A DNA stretch of 54,709 nucleotides from Schlesneria paludicola DSM 18645 (GCA_945862235.1 CAMAYU010000020.1:1-54709); one strand, 5' to 3'; shown: positions 10,223-19,069, numbered from the stretch's first letter. The notes: generated from the letters alone by a model not told the origin. A program made the numbers and translations.

Positions 10223-10477
10223 CCGAGAGAACCTGCGAGAGTGAACCGCATGAGGGGCAAGCGGCTGCGGGATTGTGACGGCCGTGCGACGGAGGGAATT
10301 CCTGCCGAAAAAGCCGCCAAAAGCGAGGAGATCGTAACAGTTGGCCCAAGCCCCAACAATGACGGAGATTTGATGTTGCCCCTGACATTTGGCTCAGGAT
10401 GATGGCTGATTCGTGAGCTAAAGTTCAAATGGGACGAAGCCCCTCGATCCGCAACGAGCCTCTCAGTCGAGACCGCC

Positions 10478-11446
10478 GTGGTGACTCTAACGCATGGGCA
10501 ATTTGTGGCGATTGGCAGCGTTGCACTCGTGGCCTTGTGCTACGCAGTGGCCGCTCCCGGTCCGTCGCACCGAGCGACGCAGAGATCGCACGATGACGCC
10601 GTCTCTCGACGCGAGGCGACCGTCAAACCGTCGCTTCAAGTGGATGCTTGCCGCGCTGTGGCGAACAGTCTTGGTCAGCGATTGCCCGCCGACTGGAACG
10701 TCGTCGTTCATGAACCATTCGTGCTGGGAGGCGACTGCAGCGCGGACTCGCTCGATGCGACGTATCACGAAACGATCCTGCCGACGGTGCGAGCGCTGAG
10801 CATTCAATACTTCGATCACGCGCCGACTTGGCCAATCACGATCCTGCTCTGCTCGACCGACGCCAGTTACCGCGAGTGCAACCAGCGGCTCGAAGCCCGT
10901 GAGCGGAGCGAGTACTCCGGCATCTACTCGCGCACCGAACATCGCCTCGTCGTGAATGTGGCGACCGGCGACGGGACGCTAGCCCACGAGTTGACTCACG
11001 CCCTCGCCCACGCCGATTTTCCGACGCTGCCCGAATGGCTCGACGAAGGACTGGCGTCGCTGCACGAGGAGTGCGAGTTCTCAGCCGATGGCTTGAGGCT
11101 GGTGGGCCTCGACAATTGGCGCGGGACCGCGTTGCGTGAAGCGTGTCAGCGGGAGCCGTTGCGATCTGTCAGCGATCTCGCCAGCAACCGCTTCGCGGCG
11201 TCAGATCGCGCCGCGACGGATTACGCTCACACCCGATATTTCTGCCTGTTCCTGCAACAGAAACGGCTGCTCGAACCGTTCTATCGCAAGTGTCGCTCAC
11301 GCGTTGAGACCGACCCAACGGGAATCGACTCCCTCTGCGAACTCTTCGCCACCACTCACTCGCGCGAGATTGAAGTGCAGTTCACCGAATGGCTCGCCAA
11401 GTCGGCGGGAGCGGGGGGGCCATCACTCTCGCGGCGAGCGGACTAG
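10478..11446 (+). CDS. Membrane-anchored gluzincin-like peptidase (peptidase MA-like)
   Basis: Predicted zinc metallopeptidase of unknown substrate. A hydrophobic N-terminal segment (FVAIGSVALVALCYAVAAP, about residues 9–27) is a signal peptide or anchor. The zinc motif HELTHAL begins at residue 170 and is followed by LPEWLDEGLASLHE, which gives the third ligand Glu in the HExxH…WLxEGLA pattern of the peptidase-MA/DUF1570-like group. The remaining sequence is poorly conserved. The start is GTG 10478 (GTG-GTG), since no ATG gives the signal segment in this frame. It converges on the SGNH hydrolase gene with repeat A2 between. Proteolytic activity is inferred from the motif only. Confidence 0.75.
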   Translation: MVTLTHGQFVAIGSVALVALCYAVAAPGPSHRATQRSHDDAVSRREATVKPSLQVDACRAVANSLGQRLPADWNVVVHEPFVLGGDCSADSLDATYHETILPTVRALSIQYFDHAPTWPITILLCSTDASYRECNQRLEARERSEYSGIYSRTEHRLVVNVATGDGTLAHELTHALAHADFPTLPEWLDEGLASLHEECEFSADGLRLVGLDNWRGTALREACQREPLRSVSDLASNRFAASDRAATDYAHTRYFCLFLQQKRLLEPFYRKCRSRVETDPTGIDSLCELFATTHSREIEVQFTEWLAKSAGAGGPSLSRRAD

Positions 11447-11448
11447 AT

Positions 11449-11526
11449 GCCTGCTGAAAACGTAGAGCAGGCGGCTCGCCTGCTCTCTTTTCCCGTGAGA
11501 AATCACAGGCGTGCCGCCTGTGCTAC
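11449..11526. repeat. Palindromic element family A, copy A2
   Basis: Carries the family-A outer end (CTGCTGAAAACGTAGAGCAG) and the inner core CACAGGCGTGCCGCCTGTG. It is in the opposite orientation to A3 and sits between two convergent stop codons. Confidence 0.85.
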
Positions 11527-11528
11527 GG

Positions 11529-12479
11529 CTATTTCAACGGGCGGACTAAGGCGTCGATCTTCGCCGACAGTTCCTTCGCTTTGGCTTCGGCCTCGGGGAG
11601 CGGCAAGCCTGCGCCGACACCCGGTCGTTTGTGTCCGGCCGTGGCCACGTTGGCATCGCGCAGTACGGCGACGCGCTGGTTGATGAGTGGGAAGACAGAC
11701 TCCGGCACCTGCTGCAACGCGAGCATTGCTTGCGGAGTGGCGGCCGAAGCAGCGGCCTCGTCGCCGAACCAACGGATGAGTTGCTGAGCCACGCACCAGT
11801 GACCTTCGTCGTTCGGATGAACTCCGTCCGGCTGGAAGGTGAACTTGGGATCGGCCTCGCGCCGCTTGCGGACTTCGTTCGTCATCGCGGTGTGCGCGTC
11901 GGCCACCATCCAGCCGTCGGCTCGTTTGGAGACCAGCCATTCGGCGTACTTGTCCATGACTTCGTTGTAAGTGAAGTTCTTCGGCGACCTCATGTCGTCA
12001 TAGAACGGCGGCGTGACAACGATGAATTTGGCTCCCGCCTTCTCAACGCGAGCCTTCAAGTTTGTGATCCCCTGCTGGTACTTCTCGAACCGGCCCGCAT
12101 CGAACGGCAAGTAGATGCCGCAATTGATGCCGTAACAGGCGACGACCAAATCGGGCTTGGTCACGGCCAGCACCCGGTCCAACCGCTCGGCCAGATCGGG
12201 ACGAGGAAAGGCACCGCCCGCGTGCCCGTCTTCGCTCAAACCCGACACTGTTTCGCTGGGCAAGCCCGCGTCGATCACGAGCGGCTTGTGATCGAACCGC
12301 TGTGACTCAATCCACGCATCGACACAAGCCACATAGCGTCCCGCGAACGTGATGCTGTCACCGAGAAAGACGATCCGCTTGGACTGTTTCAAAAGATCAC
12401 GGCGAGGCGGCTCTTCAGCGCGAACGAGCGGTGAGACGAACAGACAGGTCAACAATACACAGCGACCGAACAGTGACAT
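11529..12479 (-). CDS. Secreted SGNH/GDSL hydrolase
   Basis: Exported esterase-type hydrolase, specific substrate unknown; relatives act on acyl or acetyl esters. The signal peptide is MSLFGRCVLLTCLFVSPLVRAEE. Block I with the nucleophile Ser is RIVFLGDSITFAGRY, block II contains the Gly in DAGLPSETVSG, and block III is VVACYGINCGIYLPF. Block V is FQPDGVHPNDEGHWCVA with catalytic Asp and His. Block III has N-C-G, where the form N-D-G is common in relatives. A C-terminal tail of about 80 residues (AEAKAKELSAKIDALVR) is helical. Length 316. Confidence 0.85.
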   Translation of the reverse strand: MSLFGRCVLLTCLFVSPLVRAEEPPRRDLLKQSKRIVFLGDSITFAGRYVACVDAWIESQRFDHKPLVIDAGLPSETVSGLSEDGHAGGAFPRPDLAERLDRVLAVTKPDLVVACYGINCGIYLPFDAGRFEKYQQGITNLKARVEKAGAKFIVVTPPFYDDMRSPKNFTYNEVMDKYAEWLVSKRADGWMVADAHTAMTNEVRKRREADPKFTFQPDGVHPNDEGHWCVAQQLIRWFGDEAAASAATPQAMLALQQVPESVFPLINQRVAVLRDANVATAGHKRPGVGAGLPLPEAEAKAKELSAKIDALVRPLK

Positions 12480-12522
12480 GCGAATTCCTTGGGAGCATTT
12501 TTGGAGACGGTGGACATCGGGG

Positions 12523-12885
12523 TCAAATCATCACGGTTCGGAGCGCCTCGGCGCGAGAATTGACGAGCGGCCAGACCTTGTCGAACTTGGCGATCTCCAA
12601 GACTTCGCGACCGACATCCGAGGCGTTGCAGAGCGCGATGTGGCCACCCACCGCCGAGACATCGTTCCACAGAATGCGGATCGCCTCTAGCAGGCTCGAC
12701 CCGAAATAGGTTGCTGCGGCAAGGTCGATCACGAGTGCCTTGTGCCCCCCCTCACGCAGTTCCGTGCGGACCTCTTCGAGTTCCTGCAGGACCGCCGTGC
12801 CGGCCAGGCTGCTCACCACACCGAGCAGTTCGACGACGAGGACCGGCCCCGCCTTGATCGTTTTGAAAAGTTTGGGTGCTCTCAT
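12523..12885 (-). CDS. STAS-domain anti-sigma factor antagonist
   Basis: Single STAS domain (120 residues) of the SpoIIAA/RsbV type, which binds an anti-sigma kinase in its unphosphorylated form. The conserved strand–loop is ALVIDLAAATYFGSSLLEAI, keeping a Ser pair at the position phosphorylated in the family (DSSG in SpoIIAA), though the following Gly is Leu. Its ATG overlaps the TGA of the receiver–ATPase gene by four bases (ATGA, 12882–12885), so the two proteins are translationally coupled and likely partners. The sigma factor or other target is not in the window. Confidence 0.85.
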   Translation of the reverse strand: MRAPKLFKTIKAGPVLVVELLGVVSSLAGTAVLQELEEVRTELREGGHKALVIDLAAATYFGSSLLEAIRILWNDVSAVGGHIALCNASDVGREVLEIAKFDKVWPLVNSRAEALRTVMI

Positions 12886-13802
12886 CGGGCGATTCCTTGA
12901 ATTCGTTCGGTGGCGGACGACTTGCGGCGTTTGACCATCGTCACTTCGTTACCGACAGCGTTGTATTTCACCTCGTCCATGAACGTCCGCATCAGCAGCA
13001 GGCCGCGACCGCACGGACGTTCCAAGTTGGCGGGATCGGTCGGATCGGGGAGCGTGTTGCGGTCGAATCCCGGCCCCTCATCCTTGATGCAAAACTCGGC
13101 TTCCTCGGGTGAGAACCGGGCTGAGACGCGGATCAGGCGTTGCGAATAAGGTGGCTGAGTCAGGCGTTCTCGCGCCAAGTCGTAATACTGCCGATGATCG
13201 ATTTCACGCAGCGAGGAAGAGACTTCGAGATTGCCGTGAAAGCTGGCATTCGTGATCGCCTCTTGCAGCGCGACTCCCGTTCGCACGCGATCCGCTTCGT
13301 CGCAAACACCGACCGTCGATGCACAATCTTGGAGGTAATGCACGAGCGAGGCAATCAACTCGTGATCATTCTCGATGGCGAACAGAACGTGATGTGCGAC
13401 GATCCGTCGCATCAAGCGAGACCGTCCCCGATCTTCTCGCGCGACAGCAAAGACCTGTCGCACAGTATCCGCAAGTTGGAAGTTGAGCATCCGCTTCGGT
13501 ACGTAGCTGGACGCACCGGCACGCAGGGCCTGGACCGCGATGTCCTCGCTGCCGCGCGAGGTCATCAGCACAACCGGCACGATGGGATACGCCTTGCGCA
13601 TCACAGCGACCAGTTCGAGGCCGTTCAGCTCGGGCATGACCATGTCGGTGATGACCATGTCAGGCACATGCAGCTCAATCTTCACGAGGGCATCGCTGCC
13701 ATCGACGGCGTACTCGATGTTCAGATCGTCGATCTGATGCAACAAGCCGCCAGCGCGCAGCCGATCAGTGGAGGAGTCATCCACGATCAAAACGGTAGGC
13801 AT
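12882..13802 (-). CDS. Response regulator with RsbW-like serine kinase output domain
   Basis: Two-domain signalling protein of 306 residues. The N-terminal receiver (MPTVLIVDDSSTDR) has phospho-acceptor Asp near residue 54 (MVITDMVMPELNG), Thr/Ser in VVLMTSRG and the Lys in SSYVPK. The C-terminal HATPase_c_2 domain (about 165–300) has the N-box region ALQEAITNASFHGN, G1 DEGPGFD and G2 CGRGLLLMRTF, as in RsbW/SpoIIAB anti-sigma kinases. ATG 13802 is chosen because upstream residues come from intergenic sequence. Its stop overlaps the STAS start. The inferred role is that phosphorylation of the receiver tunes the ATPase, which then phosphorylates or releases the STAS partner. Confidence 0.88.
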   Translation of the reverse strand: MPTVLIVDDSSTDRLRAGGLLHQIDDLNIEYAVDGSDALVKIELHVPDMVITDMVMPELNGLELVAVMRKAYPIVPVVLMTSRGSEDIAVQALRAGASSYVPKRMLNFQLADTVRQVFAVAREDRGRSRLMRRIVAHHVLFAIENDHELIASLVHYLQDCASTVGVCDEADRVRTGVALQEAITNASFHGNLEVSSSLREIDHRQYYDLARERLTQPPYSQRLIRVSARFSPEEAEFCIKDEGPGFDRNTLPDPTDPANLERPCGRGLLLMRTFMDEVKYNAVGNEVTMVKRRKSSATERIQGIAR

Positions 13803-13938
13803 GATGCGGTCCTCAGTTTCTTTGTCCGTAACTTCTGTCCACTCTGGGGAGAAGATGTCAGAAAGTGCAACGTGTGGAGTGACCAGTGCAAAATCGCAGA
13901 GAACTCTCGTCGGAAGACACTTTGCGCTAATCACTTCT

Positions 13939-13963
13939 CACTTTGCACTTTGCACTTTGCACT
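13939..13963. repeat. Heptamer tandem repeat (CACTTTG-type)
   Basis: Three and a half copies of a 7-bp unit (CTTTGCA) upstream of the receiver–ATPase gene. Too short and regular for a CRISPR. Confidence 0.7.
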
Positions 13964-13988
13964 GAATTTCACCAACAGCTGTCCGAGC

Positions 13989-14063
13989 TTGGTGAGCCGG
14001 GTGCCGTAAGGCCCCGGACAGGTTATCGAATAATCCGGGGCCTTACGGCACCCGGCTCACCAA
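13989..14063. repeat. Perfect palindromic element, family E
   Basis: Arms 13989–14018 and 14034–14063 (starting TTGGTGAGCCGGGTGCCGTA) are perfect 30-bp inverted copies around a 15-base loop. It sits between the 3' end of the hybrid kinase gene and the 5' region of the receiver–ATPase gene. There is no T-run. Confidence 0.93.
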
Positions 14064-14102
14064 AACCAAACCGACAAATCACGACAGCCATTAGCGCCTC
14101 CC

Positions 14103-17100
14103 CTAAATGGTGACGCCCACCCCGCGCGAGTTCAAGCGGCGTTGCATCTCGTCCAAGGCGGGCTGAACGAGTTCTGTAATCTGAGCCACCGTCTCGGGCG
14201 AGATGGCGGTGTTGCCTGACTTCGCCGTCAGTTCCAATTCTTCGACGAGATCGGCGGATGCGACACCGAACGTGCGGAGCGCGCTCTTCAGCGTATGAGC
14301 CGCCCGCTGGAACGGTTTCCATTCTTCAGCAGCCAACGACAACTTCATGGTCTTCAGCAATTGCGGTCCCTCTTCCAAGAACGCGGCCAGAACTTGTTCG
14401 AGCAATGCCACGTCCCCATTGACCGCTTGGTGGGCGACCTCCCAATCGACCAGATTCGGGCCGGGCACCGTGCCGTTCTCTGTCACATGGCGCAATTCGA
14501 TTTTACTCACCGCAGCCGCTCCTGAAATTTCTTCGATCTGCCGGAACAATTGCTCGGCGCGGATCGGCTTGACGAGATAGCCGTCCATACCGACTTCCAG
14601 ACACCGCTCGCGGTCTCCTTTCATCGCGTGAGCCGTCATCGCGACGATGGGAATGTGGAGTCCCGATTCCAGCTCGCGGGCACGGATTGCCAGTGTGGCA
14701 TCGAGACCATCCATTTCAGGCATTTGAACGTCCATTAGGATCAGATCAAATCGTTGCTCATTCGATAGCAGGACGGCCTCTTCTCCGTTGTTGGCCACCG
14801 TGACCGTGTGTCCCCAGCGCTCCAGCAGGCCGATCGCCAGCTTCTGGTTGATGAGACTGTCTTCGGCCAACAGGATCGATCTTGGATTGGAGGCCACTTT
14901 CTTTGTACTGACGTTTGGCGAAACGGAGCCACCCGTCGGCGCGTCGGCCCCCACCGCAAGCACGATCGCGTCGAGCAACTCCGACTGCTTGATGGGCTTG
15001 ATGAGATACGCGGCGATCCCGAGTTGGTCGCACTTCGCCAAGTCATCCGGCCGATCCGCCGACGTGAGCATCATGATCATCGGGCCGCATAGCGTGCGGT
15101 TCGATTGAATCCGCTCGGCCAACTCAAAGCCGTCCTGCACGGGCATGTTCGAGTCGGTGAGGACCAGCGCGTAGGGAGTCCCCGCGCGCGACATCCGCTC
15201 CAGTTCATCGAGAGCATCGGCGACACTGGAAACGGCCAGCGGGTGCATCGCCCAGTTCGTCAGCATTTCAGTCAGGATGCGGCGGTTGGTGCTGTTGTCA
15301 TCGACAATGAGAACTCGCAGTCCACTGAGCATCGGAGGATGAATCGACGTGGCCGTCGCGATGTTCTCAGCACTCGCCCGTCGGTAGCGGGCGGTGAAAT
15401 GAAACACGCTCCCCCGAAGAACTTCACTCTCGACCCAGATGTTCCCTTCCATCAACTCGACCAGACTCGACACGATCGCGAGTCCCAATCCGGTCCCGCC
15501 ATAACGTCGCGTGGTCGAGGTGTCGGCCTGCTCAAATGCCTCAAAGATCGTGTCGAGCTTGTCCTGCGGAATGCCAATCCCGGTGTCTTGCACACGGAAG
15601 TGCAGGACGAGTCCATCATCGCTCAGTACTTGCACGGCGACATCAAGCACCACTTCGCCAACCTCGGTGAACTTGATCGCGTTCCCCACGAGGTTGATGA
15701 CGATCTGCCGCAATCGGTGCGGATCACCGGCAACGGCGAACGGGACATCGGGTGCAACGTGACAGGCCAGCTCGAGCCGCTTCCGGTGAGCACGCAGCGC
15801 GAGCGACTTCATCGTGTCACCGAGCACTTCGCGGATGTTGAACGGAACTTCTTCGAGGCTCATCTTGCCCGCCTCGATCTTCGAGAAGTCAAGGATGTCG
15901 TTGATGACCGCAAGGAGGGACTCGCCCGATTCCTGCACCATCCCGAGATATTCACGTTGCGTGGCGGTCAGTTCCGTATCGCGAACCAGCTCGGTCATGC
16001 CGATGACGGCGTTCAATGGCGTCAGGATTTCGTGACTCATGTTGGCGAGGAAATCGCTCTTGGCACGACTGGCCGCCTCGGCCGCCTCCTTCGCTTTGCG
16101 CATCGCCTCTTCCGCCTTCTTGCGTGCGGAAATATCTGTGGCGATACCCAGAAAGCCCTCGATTTGCCCGTCGCGATCCCGGCGGGCGGTCACGACCAGA
16201 TTGACCGTCAAATGGCTACCGTCTTTACGAACGTAGGTCCATTCCCGCTCTTCGTGTTGACCCCGCCGCGCGTATTCGACGAAGACATCAATGCCCTGAA
16301 AGGAATGGCCGAACTGCTGCGACATCTCCTCGCCACGTTTTCGAACTTCGCTCTCCAGATGGATGATCGCGGGAGTTTGTTTGCCGATCATTTCTTCGGC
16401 GGTGTATCCCAGCATCCGCGCCGCGCCGGTATTGAAGACATCAATCAGACCATTCACGTCGGTGGCAATGACCGACATTTGAGTGGCCGCGTCCAACACG
16501 GCTTGCAGTCGGGTCTTGGTTTGGGACAGCTCGATCTTGGCCCGCTCCTTCTCGGTCACGTCCGAGAAGATTCCCTGCACCCCAACGGGATTGCCGCTCG
16601 CATCGTAAACAGGCGTCTTCACCACGTGCGTGAATCGCCGCTCGCCATCCTGCGCCTGAAACTCTTCCGTGGTTTCAAAGTTCTGCCGCGTCTCCACCAC
16701 ACGCCGATCGTCAATCCGATACTTTTCGGCCAAGTCGCGTGGGAAGAAGTCGTAGTCGGTACGGCCGATGATCTCTTCGGACGGACGGCAGAAGGCTTCA
16801 CAGAGGAGTCTGTTGGCAAATGTGACGTGCCCCTGTAAGTCCTTCCGAAACATGGCCATCGGCAGCGTTTCCACCAATGACTGATAGAACGCCTCCGACT
16901 CCATCAACGCCTGTTCGACCTTGCGCCGCTGCAATTGCTCTTCTTCGTATCGCAACTGTAATGTGCGGATATCGTCGCACACCGCTTCGAGAGCCTCGAC
17001 GAGCCGTGCCAGACGATAGGTCCGTTCCGTCAGCGTCCCGTCGCCCAAGATCGTGATTTGGTGCGGGTCCGAATCGTTCGGATCAACCGACCGGAGCAGC

Positions 17101-17432
17101 GACTTCACTTTCGCCACGATCTGTTCCGACGAACTGTCTCGCGATAAAAAGCCACTCGCCCCCGCAGACAGGCTGGCAAGAATTCCGGACACATTGCCGA
17201 GATCGATCAAGGTCAGCACCGGTACGGTGAACTCGTCGCCGTTGCGAGGCAGGTCATCCAGAAGCCGCAGATCGCCATCGCCGACCAGCAACAACTCGAC
17301 CCGGTGGGAAGCGAGTTGACCAGCGACCTCAGCCAGCGACACGGCCTTCGGCCGAAAGCCCGCGTCCGTCAGCGCGGACACCAGTCCATCGCGCCGAGCG
17401 GTATCGCGTTCAACCACCAGCATTCGCGACAT
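14103..17432 (-). CDS. Hybrid sensor histidine kinase (REC–PAS–PAS–HisKA–HATPase–REC–REC–HPt)
   Basis: Multidomain phosphorelay kinase of 1109 residues with no obvious membrane segment. Order: N-terminal receiver-like domain (1–125) that lacks the usual acidic pair; PAS1 (about 190–305); PAS2 (about 310–430); HisKA with the phospho-His near residue 467 (FLANMSHEILTPLNAVIGM); and HATPase (NLVGNAIKFTE, DTGIGIPQ, GGTGLGLAI). These are followed by receiver 2 (VLIVDDNSTNRR, Asp in LTDSNMP about 759), receiver 3 (ILLAEDSLINQ, Asp in ILMDVQMPEMDG about 900) and HPt (RAAHTLKSALRTFG, His about 1044). The H-box has HEILTP instead of the usual HEIRTP. ATG 17432 is chosen; the 53 codons upstream read through repeat A3. 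It lies upstream of the receiver–ATPase/STAS pair, suggesting one pathway. Confidence 0.93.
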   Translation of the reverse strand: MSRMLVVERDTARRDGLVSALTDAGFRPKAVSLAEVAGQLASHRVELLLVGDGDLRLLDDLPRNGDEFTVPVLTLIDLGNVSGILASLSAGASGFLSRDSSSEQIVAKVKSLLRSVDPNDSDPHQITILGDGTLTERTYRLARLVEALEAVCDDIRTLQLRYEEEQLQRRKVEQALMESEAFYQSLVETLPMAMFRKDLQGHVTFANRLLCEAFCRPSEEIIGRTDYDFFPRDLAEKYRIDDRRVVETRQNFETTEEFQAQDGERRFTHVVKTPVYDASGNPVGVQGIFSDVTEKERAKIELSQTKTRLQAVLDAATQMSVIATDVNGLIDVFNTGAARMLGYTAEEMIGKQTPAIIHLESEVRKRGEEMSQQFGHSFQGIDVFVEYARRGQHEEREWTYVRKDGSHLTVNLVVTARRDRDGQIEGFLGIATDISARKKAEEAMRKAKEAAEAASRAKSDFLANMSHEILTPLNAVIGMTELVRDTELTATQREYLGMVQESGESLLAVINDILDFSKIEAGKMSLEEVPFNIREVLGDTMKSLALRAHRKRLELACHVAPDVPFAVAGDPHRLRQIVINLVGNAIKFTEVGEVVLDVAVQVLSDDGLVLHFRVQDTGIGIPQDKLDTIFEAFEQADTSTTRRYGGTGLGLAIVSSLVELMEGNIWVESEVLRGSVFHFTARYRRASAENIATATSIHPPMLSGLRVLIVDDNSTNRRILTEMLTNWAMHPLAVSSVADALDELERMSRAGTPYALVLTDSNMPVQDGFELAERIQSNRTLCGPMIMMLTSADRPDDLAKCDQLGIAAYLIKPIKQSELLDAIVLAVGADAPTGGSVSPNVSTKKVASNPRSILLAEDSLINQKLAIGLLERWGHTVTVANNGEEAVLLSNEQRFDLILMDVQMPEMDGLDATLAIRARELESGLHIPIVAMTAHAMKGDRERCLEVGMDGYLVKPIRAEQLFRQIEEISGAAAVSKIELRHVTENGTVPGPNLVDWEVAHQAVNGDVALLEQVLAAFLEEGPQLLKTMKLSLAAEEWKPFQRAAHTLKSALRTFGVASADLVEELELTAKSGNTAISPETVAQITELVQPALDEMQRRLNSRGVGVTI

Positions 17433-17465
17433 CGGATGGCCTTTGATGGGGAGAGACCACGTTAA

Positions 17466-17564
17466 GCAGCCTGTTAAAGAGCCGTAGCACAGGCGGCTCG
17501 CCTGTGTTTTCCAACGAGAAACGCGAGCAGGCGAGCCGCCTACTCTACGTTTTTCAACAGACTG
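17466..17564. repeat. Palindromic MITE-like element family A, copy A3 (full length)
   Basis: About 99 bp bounded by GCAGCCTGTTAAAG and TTTTCAACAGACTGC, which are near-inverted copies. Inside are CACAGGCGGCTCGCCTGTG and GCAGGCGAGCCGCC. It carries no coding capacity of its own, but reading through it adds a false N-terminus to the kinase. Confidence 0.9.
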
Positions 17565-17858
17565 CGTAGATTCGTGTGAAGTGAGCGACAAAGGTCCCTT
17601 CTTTCATCGCGCGGCCCACGCAATGAAATGACAGCGATCCTAAAATCGCAGCGGCATTGTGTCGGGAGAATTCGCAGATCGCCAGCCCGTCCGTCCGTCC
17701 GTCCGACTGCTCGCAATCAAGATCGCCAACCCACAGACAACCTCGGCGCGACAGGAACGCTCCGCAAGGTTTTCCTGGCCCCCTCATTTCTTCTCACGCA
17801 TCTGGACGCGCCGATCTCGCTGACGGGTTTCCATTGGTTCCGTCCCTGCCGCTAGAAT

Positions 17859-17884
17859 GCCGCCGCAGTTCGCGGGCTTTTTTT
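17859..17884 (+). terminator. Possible hairpin plus T-run upstream of citrate synthase
   Basis: GCCGCCGCAGTTCGCGGGC followed by a run of seven T, about 60 bases before the citrate synthase ATG. The stem is imperfect. It could be an attenuator or a terminator for transcripts entering from upstream. Confidence 0.3.
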
Positions 17885-17944
17885 AAGCGTCACACCCGCA
17901 CCCTCGATTCATCTGGTTCCTCCACTCGTTTTGTGGCTTCACGC

Positions 17945-19069
17945 ATGACACGTTCGTCCCCGCCGCAGCCAACTCCAGCCGCACAACCGGTTCAAGAGAC
18001 CTCGATTGCTTCGATCGAAGGGGGCCTGCGATACCGTGGCTACACGATCGAAGAATTGACCGAGCAATCGAACTTTCTCGAAGTCGCCTCGCTCGTCGTT
18101 CACGGGGACCTGCCGACGCACGAGCAACTGGCTGACATGCAGGCGGTTCTTTCAGAGGCATCTGTACTCGAAGCCGAGTTACTCGCCTGGATCGAACGCA
18201 TTCCGCTCAACATCCCCGCGATCGACGTGCTAAGAACGGCGGTCAATTTCATCGCGCTGTCCGAAATCGGCGACGACGAATCGCAACCGACCGCCTCCTG
18301 GGATGCCCTTCAACGACTGCTCGCTCAACTACCGCTCGTGATCTCCGCCCGCAGTCGCCACACGCGCGGACTGGAGTTGCTGGAATCGCGTGACGACCTC
18401 TCTTATGCGGCCAATCTGCTTTGGCTGCTGACCGGTCACGAACCGACACCAATCGCCGAACGAGCTTGCAATGCCTTTCTGATTCTCTCTGCCGAACACG
18501 AGTTCGCACCCTCTACGTTCGTCGCGCGGATCGTCGCTTCGACCCGCTCCGACTTTCACTCAGCGATCATTGCGGCTCTCTGCACGATCAAGGGTGTCTG
18601 GCATGGCGGACCGGGTCGGCAGGTCATCGACATCCTCGAAGCGGTCGGAACACCCGTTGCCGCTCCGGCCATCGTGCAAGCCGTGTTGAGACAGTACGAA
18701 CGACTCCCCGGATTCTGGCATCGCGTCTATCGAACCAGTGACCCGCGAGCCGAACTGCTCTCGTCCTATTGCCGCGACCTCGCCGAAGAAACCGGGCACC
18801 AGAATCTCGAAGAAGTGGCCACCGCCATCGAAAGTGCCGTCTGGGACGAACAGCACATCCTGCCGAGCCTCGATTGGCCTGCGGCGAGACTCCTCCATTA
18901 TCTTGGCCTCGATGCCGATCTGTTCGTACCGCTGTTCGTGATCAGTCGCATGGTCGGCTGGGCCGCCCACTTCATGGAACAACATCACTCCCCGCAACCG
19001 ATCCGCCCGCGAGGCACCTACGCCGGACAACTCAGCCGTGAGTTCGAGTCGCTCGACGAAAGGGGTTGA
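17945..19069 (+). CDS. Citrate synthase family protein (citrate/2-methylcitrate synthase-like)
   Basis: Condenses acetyl-CoA with oxaloacetate (or propionyl-CoA with oxaloacetate in methylcitrate synthases). The 374-residue product has SIEGGLRYRGYTIEEL near the N-terminus. The first catalytic His is in LSAEHEFAPSTFVARI, the second in TIKGVWHGGPGR (usually GPLHGG), and the catalytic Asp in HRVYRTSDPRAELL. All three catalytic residues are therefore kept, while flanking residues differ from the canonical enzymes. The length matches the short (about 370–380) group, shared by citrate and methylcitrate synthases, so the substrate is not settled. ATG 17945 (MTRSSPPQ) is chosen; the frame is open upstream to 17657 but unlike the family there. 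Confidence 0.85.
   Translation: MTRSSPPQPTPAAQPVQETSIASIEGGLRYRGYTIEELTEQSNFLEVASLVVHGDLPTHEQLADMQAVLSEASVLEAELLAWIERIPLNIPAIDVLRTAVNFIALSEIGDDESQPTASWDALQRLLAQLPLVISARSRHTRGLELLESRDDLSYAANLLWLLTGHEPTPIAERACNAFLILSAEHEFAPSTFVARIVASTRSDFHSAIIAALCTIKGVWHGGPGRQVIDILEAVGTPVAAPAIVQAVLRQYERLPGFWHRVYRTSDPRAELLSSYCRDLAEETGHQNLEEVATAIESAVWDEQHILPSLDWPAARLLHYLGLDADLFVPLFVISRMVGWAAHFMEQHHSPQPIRPRGTYAGQLSREFESLDERG

Larger units (their letters stand above)
17433..17944. other. Divergent intergenic region, hybrid kinase / citrate synthase
   Basis: About 510 bp with no credible gene. It holds repeat A3 (17466–17564), a tetranucleotide run (CGTC, four units, about 17688–17703) and a GC-rich hairpin followed by seven T at 17859–17884. 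Promoters for both genes should be here, but none stands out. Confidence 0.7.

Noticed and set aside
13939..13963. Possible CRISPR-like direct repeats
   Set aside because: Seven-base tandem units without spacers, and no cas genes; a simple tandem repeat.
15105..16838. Plus-strand ORF of 577 codons opposite the hybrid kinase
   Set aside because: Antisense to a clearly conserved multidomain kinase; its translation is Arg/His/Asp-rich with no recognisable motif. High GC keeps antisense frames open.
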